DNA of 64,000 nucleotides from Roseinatronobacter monicus (lineage in GTDB: Bacteria; Pseudomonadota; Alphaproteobacteria; Rhodobacterales; Rhodobacteraceae), in NCBI RefSeq assembly GCF_006716865.1, contig NZ_VFPT01000006.1:62001-126000 (forward strand). Reading direction: 5' to 3'. The translations under genes and the position numbers were made by a program. Shown piece by piece: positions 1 to 8,239 of the stretch (position 1 is its first letter; each line of letters starts with the position of its first letter). The notes beneath the pieces were generated by a model. The model was not told the origin of the DNA. It searched no databases and saw nothing but the letters and a program-made list of their open reading frames with translations.

Positions 1-575
1 AACTCTTGAGCCCAGTCGCGGGTTCCAATGGAGGTGATTGTGTCGGGCATGCTGACCAATTTGTTCCAAGCCTTGCAGCAATGATCTACGATGTCTTCAT
101 AGGTTTCGAAGATGAGGTTTGATAGCCAGTTGTCTCGCATGAATTGCCAGATGTTTTCGACTGGATTGAGTTCTGGGCATTTTGCGGGGATCGGGATGAT
201 GGTGATGTTGTCCGGAATGACCAGCTTGTCAGTCATGTGCCATGCGGCTTGATCCACGAGCACAGCCCCATGTGCTTTGGGTGCGACAGTTTGGGAGATT
301 TCAGCAAGATGCAGGGCCATCGCTTCGGTATTGCACGCTGGCAGCACAAGACCTGCAGCTTTCCCGAGGGCTGGGCAAATCGCTCCAAAGATGTAGCTTG
401 AACTCGTGCGCTGATCATGTGGGGCGGAAGGTCGCGTACCGCGCTTCGCCCATCGGCGCGTGATCTTGTTTTTCTGGCCGACACGCGCTTCATCTTGGAA
501 CCAGACTTCGATCACAGTGCCTTGCAGGAGCCGTGCGCGGAGCTTTGCTACTGCGGCTGCAAACCCTTTTTTTTA
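1..575 (-). CDS. IS630-family transposase, C-terminal catalytic frame (partial)
   Basis: Read in the -1 frame after the A8 run, this stretch encodes the DDE catalytic domain. Visible motifs are FQDEARVGQ (first acidic residue), LVDQAAWH (second) and NPVENIW (third, Glu). The reading frame stays open to base 1, where it reads SIGTRDWAQE, close to the usual C-terminus, so only a few residues are missing. There is no good start codon at its head, which supports expression as a frameshift fusion with the upstream frame. Confidence 0.8.
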
Positions 576-1060
576 AAGTCCTCCAGTGCGGCTGTATCTT
601 GCGCGTGATGGCGCGGGCGTGCTGTGAGTTTGACATAACCAAGCGCCCTGAGTTCCCGGCTTATCGACGTCTCGTGAAGTGAAATCCCAAATGTGTCTGC
701 AATCCATTTCCTCAGATCACTCAGGCGCCAGCGGACGACCCCATGGACCGATAAGGTCGGACCGCTCTCAACAATTGCAGCAAGCGCCCTGCGCTGCTCA
801 TCGTTAAGCTTAGACTGCTGACCAGGAGCTTTGCCGTTGATCAAGCCGTCAGGCCCGCGGGCATTAAACCGCTCCACCCAGTCACGGACAATTTGTAGGC
901 CAACACCACCAATCCGAGCAGCATCGCTGCGCCGACCGCCATCATAGATCTCCGCCAGCGCCAAAAGCCTGCGGGCTTGGTTGGCATCCTTTGTCTTTCG
1001 CGCAAGTTCTCTCAACTTCATGCCGTCGTAGTCTGTCCGTAACGCGAGCGCTGCGCCCAT
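548..1060 (-). CDS. IS630-family transposase, N-terminal frame (OrfA)
   Basis: This frame encodes the DNA-binding half of an IS630-family transposase: paired helix-turn-helix segments in the first 120 residues, then the linker to the catalytic domain. It ends at a stop after residue 170, shortly after a run of eight A residues (plus-strand T8 at 567-574). A -1 slip on this A-run continues into the catalytic frame (KGFAAAVAKL...), so the full enzyme is probably made by programmed frameshifting rather than lost by mutation. A true inactivating frameshift cannot be excluded from one copy. Confidence 0.85.
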   Translation of the reverse strand: MGAALALRTDYDGMKLRELARKTKDANQARRLLALAEIYDGGRRSDAARIGGVGLQIVRDWVERFNARGPDGLINGKAPGQQSKLNDEQRRALAAIVESGPTLSVHGVVRWRLSDLRKWIADTFGISLHETSISRELRALGYVKLTARPRHHAQDTAALEDFKKKGLQPQ

Positions 1061-1192
1061 AGAGAGGCCCTCCCCAGAAAATCTGACGCCATTGAGTCAG
1101 ATCTTCATAGATTTGGGAATCCCAAAACCCTCAGAAGAGTCAGATTTCGCGAGACTTGGTATAAGGTCGCCAAAAGGGTCCTGTCGAGCCGT

Positions 1193-1981
1193 TCAATTAT
1201 ATCTTGGTTTCTTTGCGCGGGGTTTTTTCTTTACGGCCGGGGCGACTTTCGGAATCGGCTCCTTTACGGGTGGAGCCTCTTCCATATCCAGGCCAAACAA
1301 GGCGGCCATATCATCGGTCTTCAAAATATTATCTGGTGACGGAGAAGGTTTCGCAAGCGGCGTTTTAAGGTCGATATTAGCGATTAAATCCTGGTGGTTG
1401 ACCCCGCGTAGAACAAAGAGAAGTTCGGGTTGTTGATCAAGACGCGCACCAATGCCGTAGATAGTCGCAGCAACATGTTTGCACATGGACGCCCAATCAG
1501 GACAGGTACAGGAAAGCTTGATCTCTGAGGGCTTAGGAAACAGCCCCGTACCTGGCTGACATAATCGCTCCATAACTGGTTTTGACAATTTGCCTTGCAG
1601 CAGATCGACCAAAGAGTCGATGCCATTGGCGCAGTCGTCGCGCAGAGCTTTCCAATGGTCTTTTGGCAGCGGCTCAATTGTTATTTTAACTGTATAAAGC
1701 GAGGAACCAGCGACGTTCGCGGTTACCTGTCCAGAGGTGATCTGTAGGTCGATGACCGAGCCGTTACGCACATAGGTACGACCGCGTGGCAGGCGGCTGT
1801 TATAATCGCCAAAACTCTCCATGTTGCTGCACCATGCCTTGCCCCAGGCTGTGGTTGCGATCGTACGACCAGAGATAGCAACAGGTGAAACAGGGTGCCC
1901 CGCCTTGCGCAGTTTGGCCATTGCCCGTTCAGCTTTTCTTCTGCGTTCAGCCACTGGCACATATCGGCCCCACTGCGACAT
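1193..1981 (-). CDS. SWIM zinc-finger protein
   Basis: This 262-residue protein carries a SWIM-type zinc finger (CTCPDWASMCKH, pattern CxCx6CxH) at about residues 157-170, a fold used for DNA or protein binding. The N-terminus is basic and helical, and the tail is rich in Lys and Pro (KKKPRAKKPRYN). The start lies 5 bp past the stop of the SNF2 helicase gene, so the two are co-transcribed. SWIM proteins are regular partners of bacterial SNF2 helicases and probably help target or regulate the motor; the exact substrate is unknown. No truncation is seen. Confidence 0.85.
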   Translation of the reverse strand: MSQWGRYVPVAERRRKAERAMAKLRKAGHPVSPVAISGRTIATTAWGKAWCSNMESFGDYNSRLPRGRTYVRNGSVIDLQITSGQVTANVAGSSLYTVKITIEPLPKDHWKALRDDCANGIDSLVDLLQGKLSKPVMERLCQPGTGLFPKPSEIKLSCTCPDWASMCKHVAATIYGIGARLDQQPELLFVLRGVNHQDLIANIDLKTPLAKPSPSPDNILKTDDMAALFGLDMEEAPPVKEPIPKVAPAVKKKPRAKKPRYN

Positions 1982-1986
1982 GGAAC

Positions 1987-4614
1987 TTACTCCTTTGAGA
2001 CCGATGCAAGATCAAGGGCGACAAGGCGCAGCAAAGCGTCATCGGTCATTTCGGTCAAGTTCATTTCGGCTGATCCCCCCAGCACTTCCTCTGACAAGGA
2101 TTTCTTTGACTCGATCATAGCATCAATTTTTTCCTCGACGGTTCCGGCGCAGACAAACTTATGAACCAATACATTGCGCTTCTGTCCGATGCGGAAAGCG
2201 CGGTCTGTGGCCTGATTTTCTACCGCCGGATTCCACCAACGATCAAAATGCACCACATGCGAAGCTGCTGTCAGGGTTAGACCAGACCCACCCGCCTTCA
2301 AAGACAGTATGAAAAACGGTACATTTTCGTCCTCTTGGAAAGCCTTGACCAGTGACTTTCGCGCTTTGACTGGTGTGTTCCCATGGAGCACCAAGCCAGG
2401 TCGCCCGAATATCTCGGTGAGGTAGTCGTGAAGCGGGGCGGTTACTTCACGAAATTGAGTGAACACAAGCATCTTGTCTTGCCGAGCAGCGACAACCTCG
2501 GCAATTTCGCGCAGACGCAACCACTTGCCGCTATCAGCCTCGCTCCACCCCCCGTCATTCAACCATTGCGAGGGGTGATTGCAGATCTGTTTAAGCCGCA
2601 TGATGGTGGCCAGAACCAACCCTTTTCTTTCAATCCCCGACGCGGTACTTAGCGCCTCGGCCAACTGCTCTACCGTCTGGGCATAGAGAGCCGCCTGCTT
2701 GCGGCTGAGCATGCAATGGGCCTTGACTTCGGTCTTGTCGGGCAGATCAGAAATCACCGATGGGTCAGTCTTCATTCGGCGCAGGATGTAGGGTTGCACC
2801 AATTCCCGCAACGGTCCAAAGGCATTGTGCTCACGCGCTGCAAGGGTTTTGACGTAGCGGGAAAACTGCTTGTCACTTCCTAGCAAACCAGGATTGATCA
2901 CATCGAAGATCGACCACAAATCCCCCAAATGGTTTTCAACCGGTGTACCTGTGAGAGCAATGCGGGATTTGGCCTTGATAGATTTAACGGCTTTGGTTTG
3001 TTTGGCTTTGGGATTCTTGATTGCTTGCGCCTCATCAAGAACCAGAAACTTCCAGTCTGTTGCCGTCAACGCCGGTTGACGTAGCAATGTGCCGTAGGAC
3101 GTGATCACCAAGTCAATCTCACTGAAGTCAGAAAGGGTCGTCATTTGATCCTTTGACATCGACGAGGGATGAACGATCTGGGCGCGTAGATCCGGGGCAA
3201 AACGATCGATTTCCGCCGCCCAGTTCGCCAGCAGTGATGCCGGGGCCACCAGCAGACAAGGGCCCTTGCCCTGGTGTGCCACGAGCAGCGCCAGCACCTG
3301 TATGGTTTTGCCAAGGCCCATGTCATCGGCCAGGCAAGCTCCCAGGCCCAACCCTGTCAGCATGTGCAGCCAGTGGACACCGGCTTTTTGATAGGGGCGT
3401 AGGCGCGCCTTCAGTTTCACGCCGGGATATCCTTCACCAGAAGGAGCGCGCAAATTCCTTAATGTCTCGGCTAACCATGGGCCCGCAGTGATCTGGGACC
3501 ATTGGCGTGTAGCTTCGTCAACATCATCTCCTGCAATGGCGACCCCAGACATCAGGCGCATCGCTTCCAGAAACGACAAACCTTCGCTTGCCGCCAGGTT
3601 TTCGGCAGCTTTGAAGCGCTGCATTTCGCGCTCAATGCGGTCGCGATCAATCTCGACCCATTGCCCCCGCAGCATTACCAGTGAGTCAGCACTAGACAGC
3701 AGCGCATTCATCTCTTCATCCGATAGAGCCTCACCGTTCAGCGTAACCTCCATACGGAAGTCCAGCAGCCCATCGAGCCCAACAGAAGAAGGCGTTCCAC
3801 TACCGATAGAGGCCGTGACCTTAGGCCGTGGTGGCCGTGCGGCGGTCCAACCTGCGGGCATGCGCAAAACAATTCCGGCAGCACCAAGATCAGGCGCACT
3901 ATCCAGTAAGCGCGCGGCATTGGCGGGTGTCCACCTCAAGGGATGGTATATTCCCCCATCCTCCACCATTTCCTTCAACCATGCACATGATTGGCTGGCA
4001 CGGCTGACAGGGAGTAACAAATTCAAGAGCCGTGAATGATCGTCGGCATAGTCATGCAGCGCCTGACCTAGCGGCACGTGCCGCGCTTGACCGCTAGCCG
4101 CGAGTTCGGTCGTATAACTGGCCATGAACGCAAAGGGAAAGTCGGGGTCCCCGCGGTTTTCTGCCAAGTTGAAATGCACCCTCCCGATTGTGTTCCATGC
4201 TGGGTTCAGGGCAGACAAAAAACCTGGCAAGTCGGACCCCGCTTCTTTCGCAACGGCTGCCACTATCTGCTGCCAAAGACGAGACAGCACATCGGCAGTC
4301 ACATATTCCGCCCCCTTCATCATCGGCACTGTCGTCACCATGGCCGCAAGCTCGGCTTCTGGTGGAGAAACATTCGTGCTCGCCTGATGGCACAAGGCCG
4401 AAACGGCGCGGCGCGCGAAATTGCGCCACCACGCAAGGTCAGGTGACAAGACTTTGGTTGTCCCGGCCCCCAGACGCAGGAGGCCATAGCCCTCCCCTTG
4501 AGCAAACGCTTCGGCCAGCGGACCAGCATCGCTCGTGTCCGCAACAAGGTGTCCATGGGGTGTCAGGCGTAGAGAAAGCGAATTTGGATCAGAATTGTGC
4601 AGATACTGTGCCAA
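1987..4614 (-). CDS. SNF2-family DEAD/DEAH helicase
   Basis: This 875-residue SNF2-type ATPase should translocate on double-stranded DNA and remodel DNA-protein complexes. The first 400 residues are the family-specific N-terminal region. The motor follows: Walker A ADDMGLGKT near residue 431, LDEAQ near 528, LTGTPVENH after it, and the RecA2 motif QATDRAFRIGQ near 805. All key motifs are present. Translation appears to start at TTG (4614), preceded by AAGGTAGCTCACA; no ATG fits better. It heads a two-gene operon with the SWIM protein. Such pairs occur in bacterial chromosomes and in defence-linked regions; a defence role here is only a possibility. Confidence 0.9.
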   Translation of the reverse strand: MAQYLHNSDPNSLSLRLTPHGHLVADTSDAGPLAEAFAQGEGYGLLRLGAGTTKVLSPDLAWWRNFARRAVSALCHQASTNVSPPEAELAAMVTTVPMMKGAEYVTADVLSRLWQQIVAAVAKEAGSDLPGFLSALNPAWNTIGRVHFNLAENRGDPDFPFAFMASYTTELAASGQARHVPLGQALHDYADDHSRLLNLLLPVSRASQSCAWLKEMVEDGGIYHPLRWTPANAARLLDSAPDLGAAGIVLRMPAGWTAARPPRPKVTASIGSGTPSSVGLDGLLDFRMEVTLNGEALSDEEMNALLSSADSLVMLRGQWVEIDRDRIEREMQRFKAAENLAASEGLSFLEAMRLMSGVAIAGDDVDEATRQWSQITAGPWLAETLRNLRAPSGEGYPGVKLKARLRPYQKAGVHWLHMLTGLGLGACLADDMGLGKTIQVLALLVAHQGKGPCLLVAPASLLANWAAEIDRFAPDLRAQIVHPSSMSKDQMTTLSDFSEIDLVITSYGTLLRQPALTATDWKFLVLDEAQAIKNPKAKQTKAVKSIKAKSRIALTGTPVENHLGDLWSIFDVINPGLLGSDKQFSRYVKTLAAREHNAFGPLRELVQPYILRRMKTDPSVISDLPDKTEVKAHCMLSRKQAALYAQTVEQLAEALSTASGIERKGLVLATIMRLKQICNHPSQWLNDGGWSEADSGKWLRLREIAEVVAARQDKMLVFTQFREVTAPLHDYLTEIFGRPGLVLHGNTPVKARKSLVKAFQEDENVPFFILSLKAGGSGLTLTAASHVVHFDRWWNPAVENQATDRAFRIGQKRNVLVHKFVCAGTVEEKIDAMIESKKSLSEEVLGGSAEMNLTEMTDDALLRLVALDLASVSKE

Positions 4615-4650
4615 TGTGAGCTACCTTTTAAATTCCAGCGCTCCGACATT

Positions 4651-4736
4651 GGGCGTCTACTTGGACCATCATTTGGGGTCGATGCCCTGGTTCGATTGGA
4701 TAGCGCTGATGCGCCGAGGATTCAATGACCGCAGCC
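4651..4736 (+). mobile_element. IS5-type element, 5' terminal remnant
   Basis: The stretch opens with GGGCGT and contains a TTCGATTGGATAGCG block followed by codons for a short peptide ending ALMRRGFND. This matches the left end and first transposase codons of the IS5-type element at 8240 (TCGATTGGATAGCG, then MPHKFND), although the two are not identical. Similarity stops after about 85 bp. It is therefore a fragment of a second, related IS5 element left behind after deletion. Confidence 0.55.
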
Positions 4737-4739
4737 TAC

Positions 4740-5215
4740 TCGGTTAACCCGGCGGCTGGGGCGGGCACGATGCCGCAACATTTGCGCCGCCCTCCCGCTC
4801 CTTGCGCTGGCGCATCCAATGACGCACCCGGCCCAAAGCCGACCTCCGCGGTCTGTTGCGCTGCCGCGGTGCAGCTTCGCCAGACCGGTCTTTCGCTGCG
4901 GTTGCGACGTCCGGTGATTTGCAAGGATAAGAAATTGGCTTTTACTGCCGTTTAGCTTCAACGAAGAAGGTCATTTCTTTAGGCTTTTCGGGCGCTTCAT
5001 GCCAATCGCGCATAGGCTGCACATTCAGAGCAGTAGCCGCTGTGGCTGCATGTAAGAACTGTTTCGTTTCTGGAGGTTGCCTTAACGATTTCTGATTTGG
5101 ACTGGTCAATGCTATCACGGACATCTTCAAAATCGTCAGAGCGCCTTGCCTTATGCTTTTCGGGATTGAACCAAAGGAGGGCAACCGAGAGGAGGGGGAG
5201 CGGCAGCCCTCCTTC
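4740..5215. other. Intergenic region without a convincing gene
   Basis: No reading frame here has a good ribosome binding site or recognisable motif. The left half is a GC-rich stretch in the style of the dispersed intergenic repeats at 12.2 and 12.8 kb. The right half could encode a short minus-strand peptide ending KEMTFFVEAKRQ, but I see nothing to support it. Confidence 0.4.
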
Positions 5216-5219
5216 GGCG

Positions 5220-5633
5220 TCAGCCCCGCACTTCGGTCGCGGGCCGGTCATAGACGTCTTCCAGGCGAACAATATCGTCCTCGCCAAGATAGTCGCCCAT
5301 CTGCACCTCGATGATCTCGACCTGCGATTTCGTCAGGTTCTCAAGACGGTGCACAGACCCTTTCGGGATCATCACAACACCACCGGGTTTCACCTTCATC
5401 ACCGCGTCATCGACAGTGATCGTGGCCGTACCCTCGATCACCACCCAGCGTTCCGTGCGGTGGTGGTGATATTGCAGGGACAATTGTCCGCGCGGCTTCA
5501 CGCGGATGCGCTTGACCTGATGCGCCGCACCGCGATCAAGGCTCCAGAATGCGCCCCAGGGGCGTTCTTCGTAGGTTGGTGCATCGGCAGGCACTGCCGA
5601 GGGAGCCGGGCGAACAGTGGATTGAAAGGTCAT
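5220..5633 (-). CDS. Cupin-domain protein, mannose-6-phosphate isomerase type
   Basis: This 137-residue single-domain cupin resembles the C-terminal half of type II phosphomannose isomerase/GDP-mannose pyrophosphorylase enzymes. It has the entry motif RPWGAFWSLD, the metal-binding cluster around LQYHHHRTERWVVIEG, and the second cupin motif around MIPKGSVHRLEN. It would isomerise fructose-6-P and mannose-6-P or bind a related sugar. The start is supported by AGGAGA six bases upstream. It lies 24 bp downstream of algD on the same strand, so both probably act in GDP-mannose/GDP-mannuronate supply for an exopolysaccharide. The nucleotidyltransferase half found in bifunctional homologues is absent. 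Confidence 0.8.
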   Translation of the reverse strand: MTFQSTVRPAPSAVPADAPTYEERPWGAFWSLDRGAAHQVKRIRVKPRGQLSLQYHHHRTERWVVIEGTATITVDDAVMKVKPGGVVMIPKGSVHRLENLTKSQVEIIEVQMGDYLGEDDIVRLEDVYDRPATEVRG

Positions 5634-5657
5634 ATCATTTCTCCTAATTTGAGGGAG

Positions 5658-7046
5658 TTACCAGCCGATACCGCAGAGGTTCGAAGGTTGGTTGGCACGG
5701 GATTTCCACAGCCGCGCCACATCAATCACTGGTTTGTCGGTAGCAGCGGCCAGGGCGCGGTAATCGGGGTGAGCATGGGTGACGATGATGGCATCAGCCC
5801 CGGCCACGGCGTCAGATGCGTCAGCGGCCAGCATGTCACGCAGCCCGGTCGCGAGTTGCCCCAGCCCTTGTGCCGCATGGACAACATAGGCCAGTTGCGC
5901 TTCGATGCGGGTCTCTGCCGTGATGGCCGGGTCATGGGCGGTGATCTCGATTCCGGCCTCTTGCAGCTCTGCTATCACCTCAAGGATCGGGCTTTCGCGC
6001 AGGTCATCCGTGCCGGGTTTGAACGCCAACCCAAGGACCGCGACCCGCCGCGCGCCGGTCGCCTTGACCAGACGCGCAGCCTCGGCGATCTGGGTTGCAT
6101 TCGAGCGCTCAAGCGCGCCGATCAACGGTAGATCAACGCCTAGATTGCGCGCAATATGGGTTACCGCGCGCACCTCTTTGGGCAAGCAAGAGCCGCCATA
6201 GGCAAAGCCGGGCTTGAGGTAATAGGGCGACAGGTTCAGCTTGGTGTCGCGCACGAAGATATCCATCACCTCGTGGCTGTCCACGTCCAGGGGCTTGCAC
6301 AAGCGGCCAACCTCGTTGGCGAAGGTGACCTTGGTCGCGTGCCAGACGTTATCGACATATTTGACCATCTCGGCCACCTCGATCGAGGTCACGACCGGAT
6401 CGGCATCAACGTCGGCATAAAGCTTGCACATCAGGTCGGCGGTGACATCGTCGGTGACGCCAATCACGGTCTTGGGCGGATTGTGGAAATCCTCGACCGC
6501 AACGCCCTCTCGCAGGAATTCGGGGTTGAAGCAGACACCGAAATCAGCGCCGACCTTGAGGCCCGAGGCCGCCTCGATCTCGGGCACCATGACATCGAGT
6601 GTGGTGCCCGGCGGGATAGAGCAGCGCATGACAACGACATGGAAGGCTGCCTTGCGCGCCAGCCCTTCACCGATCGAACGCGCGGCGGCGCGAATATAGC
6701 GATCGTCACACCCACCATCTTCGGCAGTGGGGGTGCCCACCGAAACGAAGGTGATGTCGGTCTCGACCACTGCCGTGGCAAGGTCGTTGGTTGCGCTGAT
6801 CAAACCGTCAGCGACACCATCGCCCAGCAGCCGGTCCAGATCCTTCTCGTGGATCGGCGCGCGTCCTGTCGCGATCGCATCGACCTTGACCGGATCGAGA
6901 TCGACCCCAATCACACGGTGGCCGAGCCCCGCAAGGCAAGCGGTAGACACCGCGCCCACGTAACCCAGACCGATGACAGAAACGGAAGGTCGCGAGACAA
7001 CGCGGGCCTGAGGGTGAAAGGCAGTATTAGTGGTCTGGTGTAGCAT
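5658..7046 (-). CDS. algD: GDP-mannose 6-dehydrogenase
   Basis: The enzyme makes GDP-mannuronate from GDP-mannose with two NAD+ reductions, the committed step to alginate-like polymers. It has an N-terminal Rossmann motif (GLGYVGAVSTACL), the central dimer helix region, the catalytic Cys in GGSCLPKE near residue 286, and the C-terminal domain motif AFKPGTDDLRESP. The length of about 462 residues is normal. I chose the ATG at 7046 (MLHQTT...) because GGAGA lies just upstream; an in-frame ATG at 7097 lacks such a site. UDP-glucose dehydrogenase is the main alternative, but the cupin neighbour favours GDP-mannose. No polymerase genes are present in the window. Confidence 0.8.
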   Translation of the reverse strand: MLHQTTNTAFHPQARVVSRPSVSVIGLGYVGAVSTACLAGLGHRVIGVDLDPVKVDAIATGRAPIHEKDLDRLLGDGVADGLISATNDLATAVVETDITFVSVGTPTAEDGGCDDRYIRAAARSIGEGLARKAAFHVVVMRCSIPPGTTLDVMVPEIEAASGLKVGADFGVCFNPEFLREGVAVEDFHNPPKTVIGVTDDVTADLMCKLYADVDADPVVTSIEVAEMVKYVDNVWHATKVTFANEVGRLCKPLDVDSHEVMDIFVRDTKLNLSPYYLKPGFAYGGSCLPKEVRAVTHIARNLGVDLPLIGALERSNATQIAEAARLVKATGARRVAVLGLAFKPGTDDLRESPILEVIAELQEAGIEITAHDPAITAETRIEAQLAYVVHAAQGLGQLATGLRDMLAADASDAVAGADAIIVTHAHPDYRALAAATDKPVIDVARLWKSRANQPSNLCGIGW

Positions 7047-7051
7047 TTTGA

Positions 7052-7075
7052 AGTCTCCGAATTTCGTTGGAGACT
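7052..7075 (-). promoter_or_regulatory. Inverted repeat covering the algD Shine-Dalgarno
   Basis: AGTCTCC at 7052-7058 and GGAGACT at 7069-7075 form a perfect 7-bp inverted repeat with a 10-base loop, directly upstream of the algD start. In the mRNA the GGAGA ribosome binding site is paired in this stem. This could dampen translation of algD; the regulatory role is inferred. Confidence 0.5.
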
Positions 7076-7216
7076 TTATGCCACGGCGCCTCTTCAAAGG
7101 CGCGGACGCGGCGGGATAGATGATTGGGGCAACCGGCTGAGCAGGGTGAGTAAAGGGTTAAGGCTGTGCCCCATTCGGGCCTCGGCGCTGTCCAGAAGGA
7201 TAGTTTCCCTCGCCGT

Positions 7217-7768
7217 TCACGCTGCCGGAAAGTCACGATGCCGTCGGGCGAGGCCCCAATCGGCAACGTGGTGAACCACCGCGAAAGGCCCCGCATCGAG
7301 CGCCTTTTCGACCTCATCCGCTGTTATCGCGGCAAGTGTGGCGGTTTCGCTTGGATCAGAGAGCCAGCCCGGGGCCGCCTTGCAGCCACGTGCAAGAAAG
7401 AAGTGTCCATGCGCGCCGCGTTGATTGCCATTACCCACGTAATCGCCGAGCCCGATCAACTGTGTGGGCGTTCGCCCAGCCTCTTCGAGCAATTCGCGAC
7501 GTGCCGCCGCCTCAGGGGTTTCGCCGGGATCGATGAAGCCGCCGGACAGGCTCAGGCAATTCCGCCGGGGTCCGTGGCGATACCCGGTCATCGCCACCAC
7601 CCGCCCATCGGGCTGCACCGGCATCACCAGAACGAAACTGCGCAACTCGACCTGCCAGAAATCCGGGATCACCTGGCCTGCTACGACCTCCCCCTCTTCG
7701 CGGAACACCCGCAGATAGGGCGCTGCATCTAATTCAAGCTGACGCGACAGGGTTTTCCGTGCGGTCAT
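7217..7768 (-). CDS. Nudix hydrolase
   Basis: This 183-residue protein contains a complete Nudix box (GGFIDPGETPEAAARRELLE continuing EAG, pattern Gx5Ex7REUxEExGU) near residues 76-98, which binds the divalent metal for hydrolysis of nucleoside diphosphates linked to another group. The surrounding fold is closest to ADP-ribose or nucleotide-sugar pyrophosphatases. It lies between the truncated response regulator and algD on the same strand, which would fit nucleotide-sugar turnover. The substrate cannot be read from the sequence. The start codon lacks a strong ribosome binding site. Confidence 0.85.
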   Translation of the reverse strand: MTARKTLSRQLELDAAPYLRVFREEGEVVAGQVIPDFWQVELRSFVLVMPVQPDGRVVAMTGYRHGPRRNCLSLSGGFIDPGETPEAAARRELLEEAGRTPTQLIGLGDYVGNGNQRGAHGHFFLARGCKAAPGWLSDPSETATLAAITADEVEKALDAGPFAVVHHVADWGLARRHRDFPAA

Positions 7769-7786
7769 GGTGCAGTCTGGCCCAGA

Positions 7787-8239
7787 TCAAAACAACCCGG
7801 AGTCCCGTGCGATCAGGGCTGCTTGGGTGCGGTTGAGGGCACCGATCTTGCGGTAGAGCGTCTTCAGATGCAGCTTGACAGTCGGTTCCTGGATGCCGAG
7901 AGCGCGGGCGATTTCCTTGTTGGACAGCCCCTCGCACAGCTTTTCAAGCATCTGCAATTCGCGCGGTGTCAGTTTTTCGGCCAGCGGGTTGAGCACCTCG
8001 ACCTCTGGGGCGGCGGTCATGAAGTCGATTGGCGCATATTGCTCGCCCATCGCCATGAAGCGCACCGCGTTGACCAGCGATTTGGCTGGCAGGGTTTTTG
8101 GCAGAAACCCTGCCGCCCCCATCTCCAGTGCCTGTTCGGCCACTTCGCGCGGGGCGATGCCGGACATCACGGCGACACGCGCACCGCGACCTGCCTCAAG
8201 CGCGCGAGCAAGACCCTCCAGACCATTCATGCCGGGCAT
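7787..8239 (-). pseudogene. LuxR-type response regulator, 5' end removed by IS5
   Basis: The remaining 150 codons encode the second half of a receiver domain (MPGMNGLEGLARALE, then FLPKTLPAKSL with the conserved Lys) and an intact LuxR/NarL helix-turn-helix (LTPRELQMLEKLCEGLSNKE). The receiver part upstream of MPGMNG, including the phosphorylated Asp just before it, is missing. The IS5 element begins exactly at this point (8240). The missing 5' half is not found on the other side of the element, so this is a deletion scar. Any product would lack phosphorylation. Confidence 0.85.

Larger units (their letters stand above)
1..1105 (-). mobile_element. IS630-family insertion sequence, left part outside window
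   Basis: The element is defined by a transposase in two overlapping reading frames on the minus strand. The last codons lie at the window edge, so the transposase stop and one terminal repeat are outside. The inner end should lie just upstream of the start at 1060, within roughly 1080-1110, but I could not match it to its partner. IS630/Tc1 elements move by a DDE transposase and usually target TA. Confidence 0.8.

Noticed and set aside
5097..6131. 344-residue plus-strand frame opposite the cupin and algD genes
   Set aside because: It is a shadow of algD and the cupin, whose motifs are unambiguous on the minus strand.
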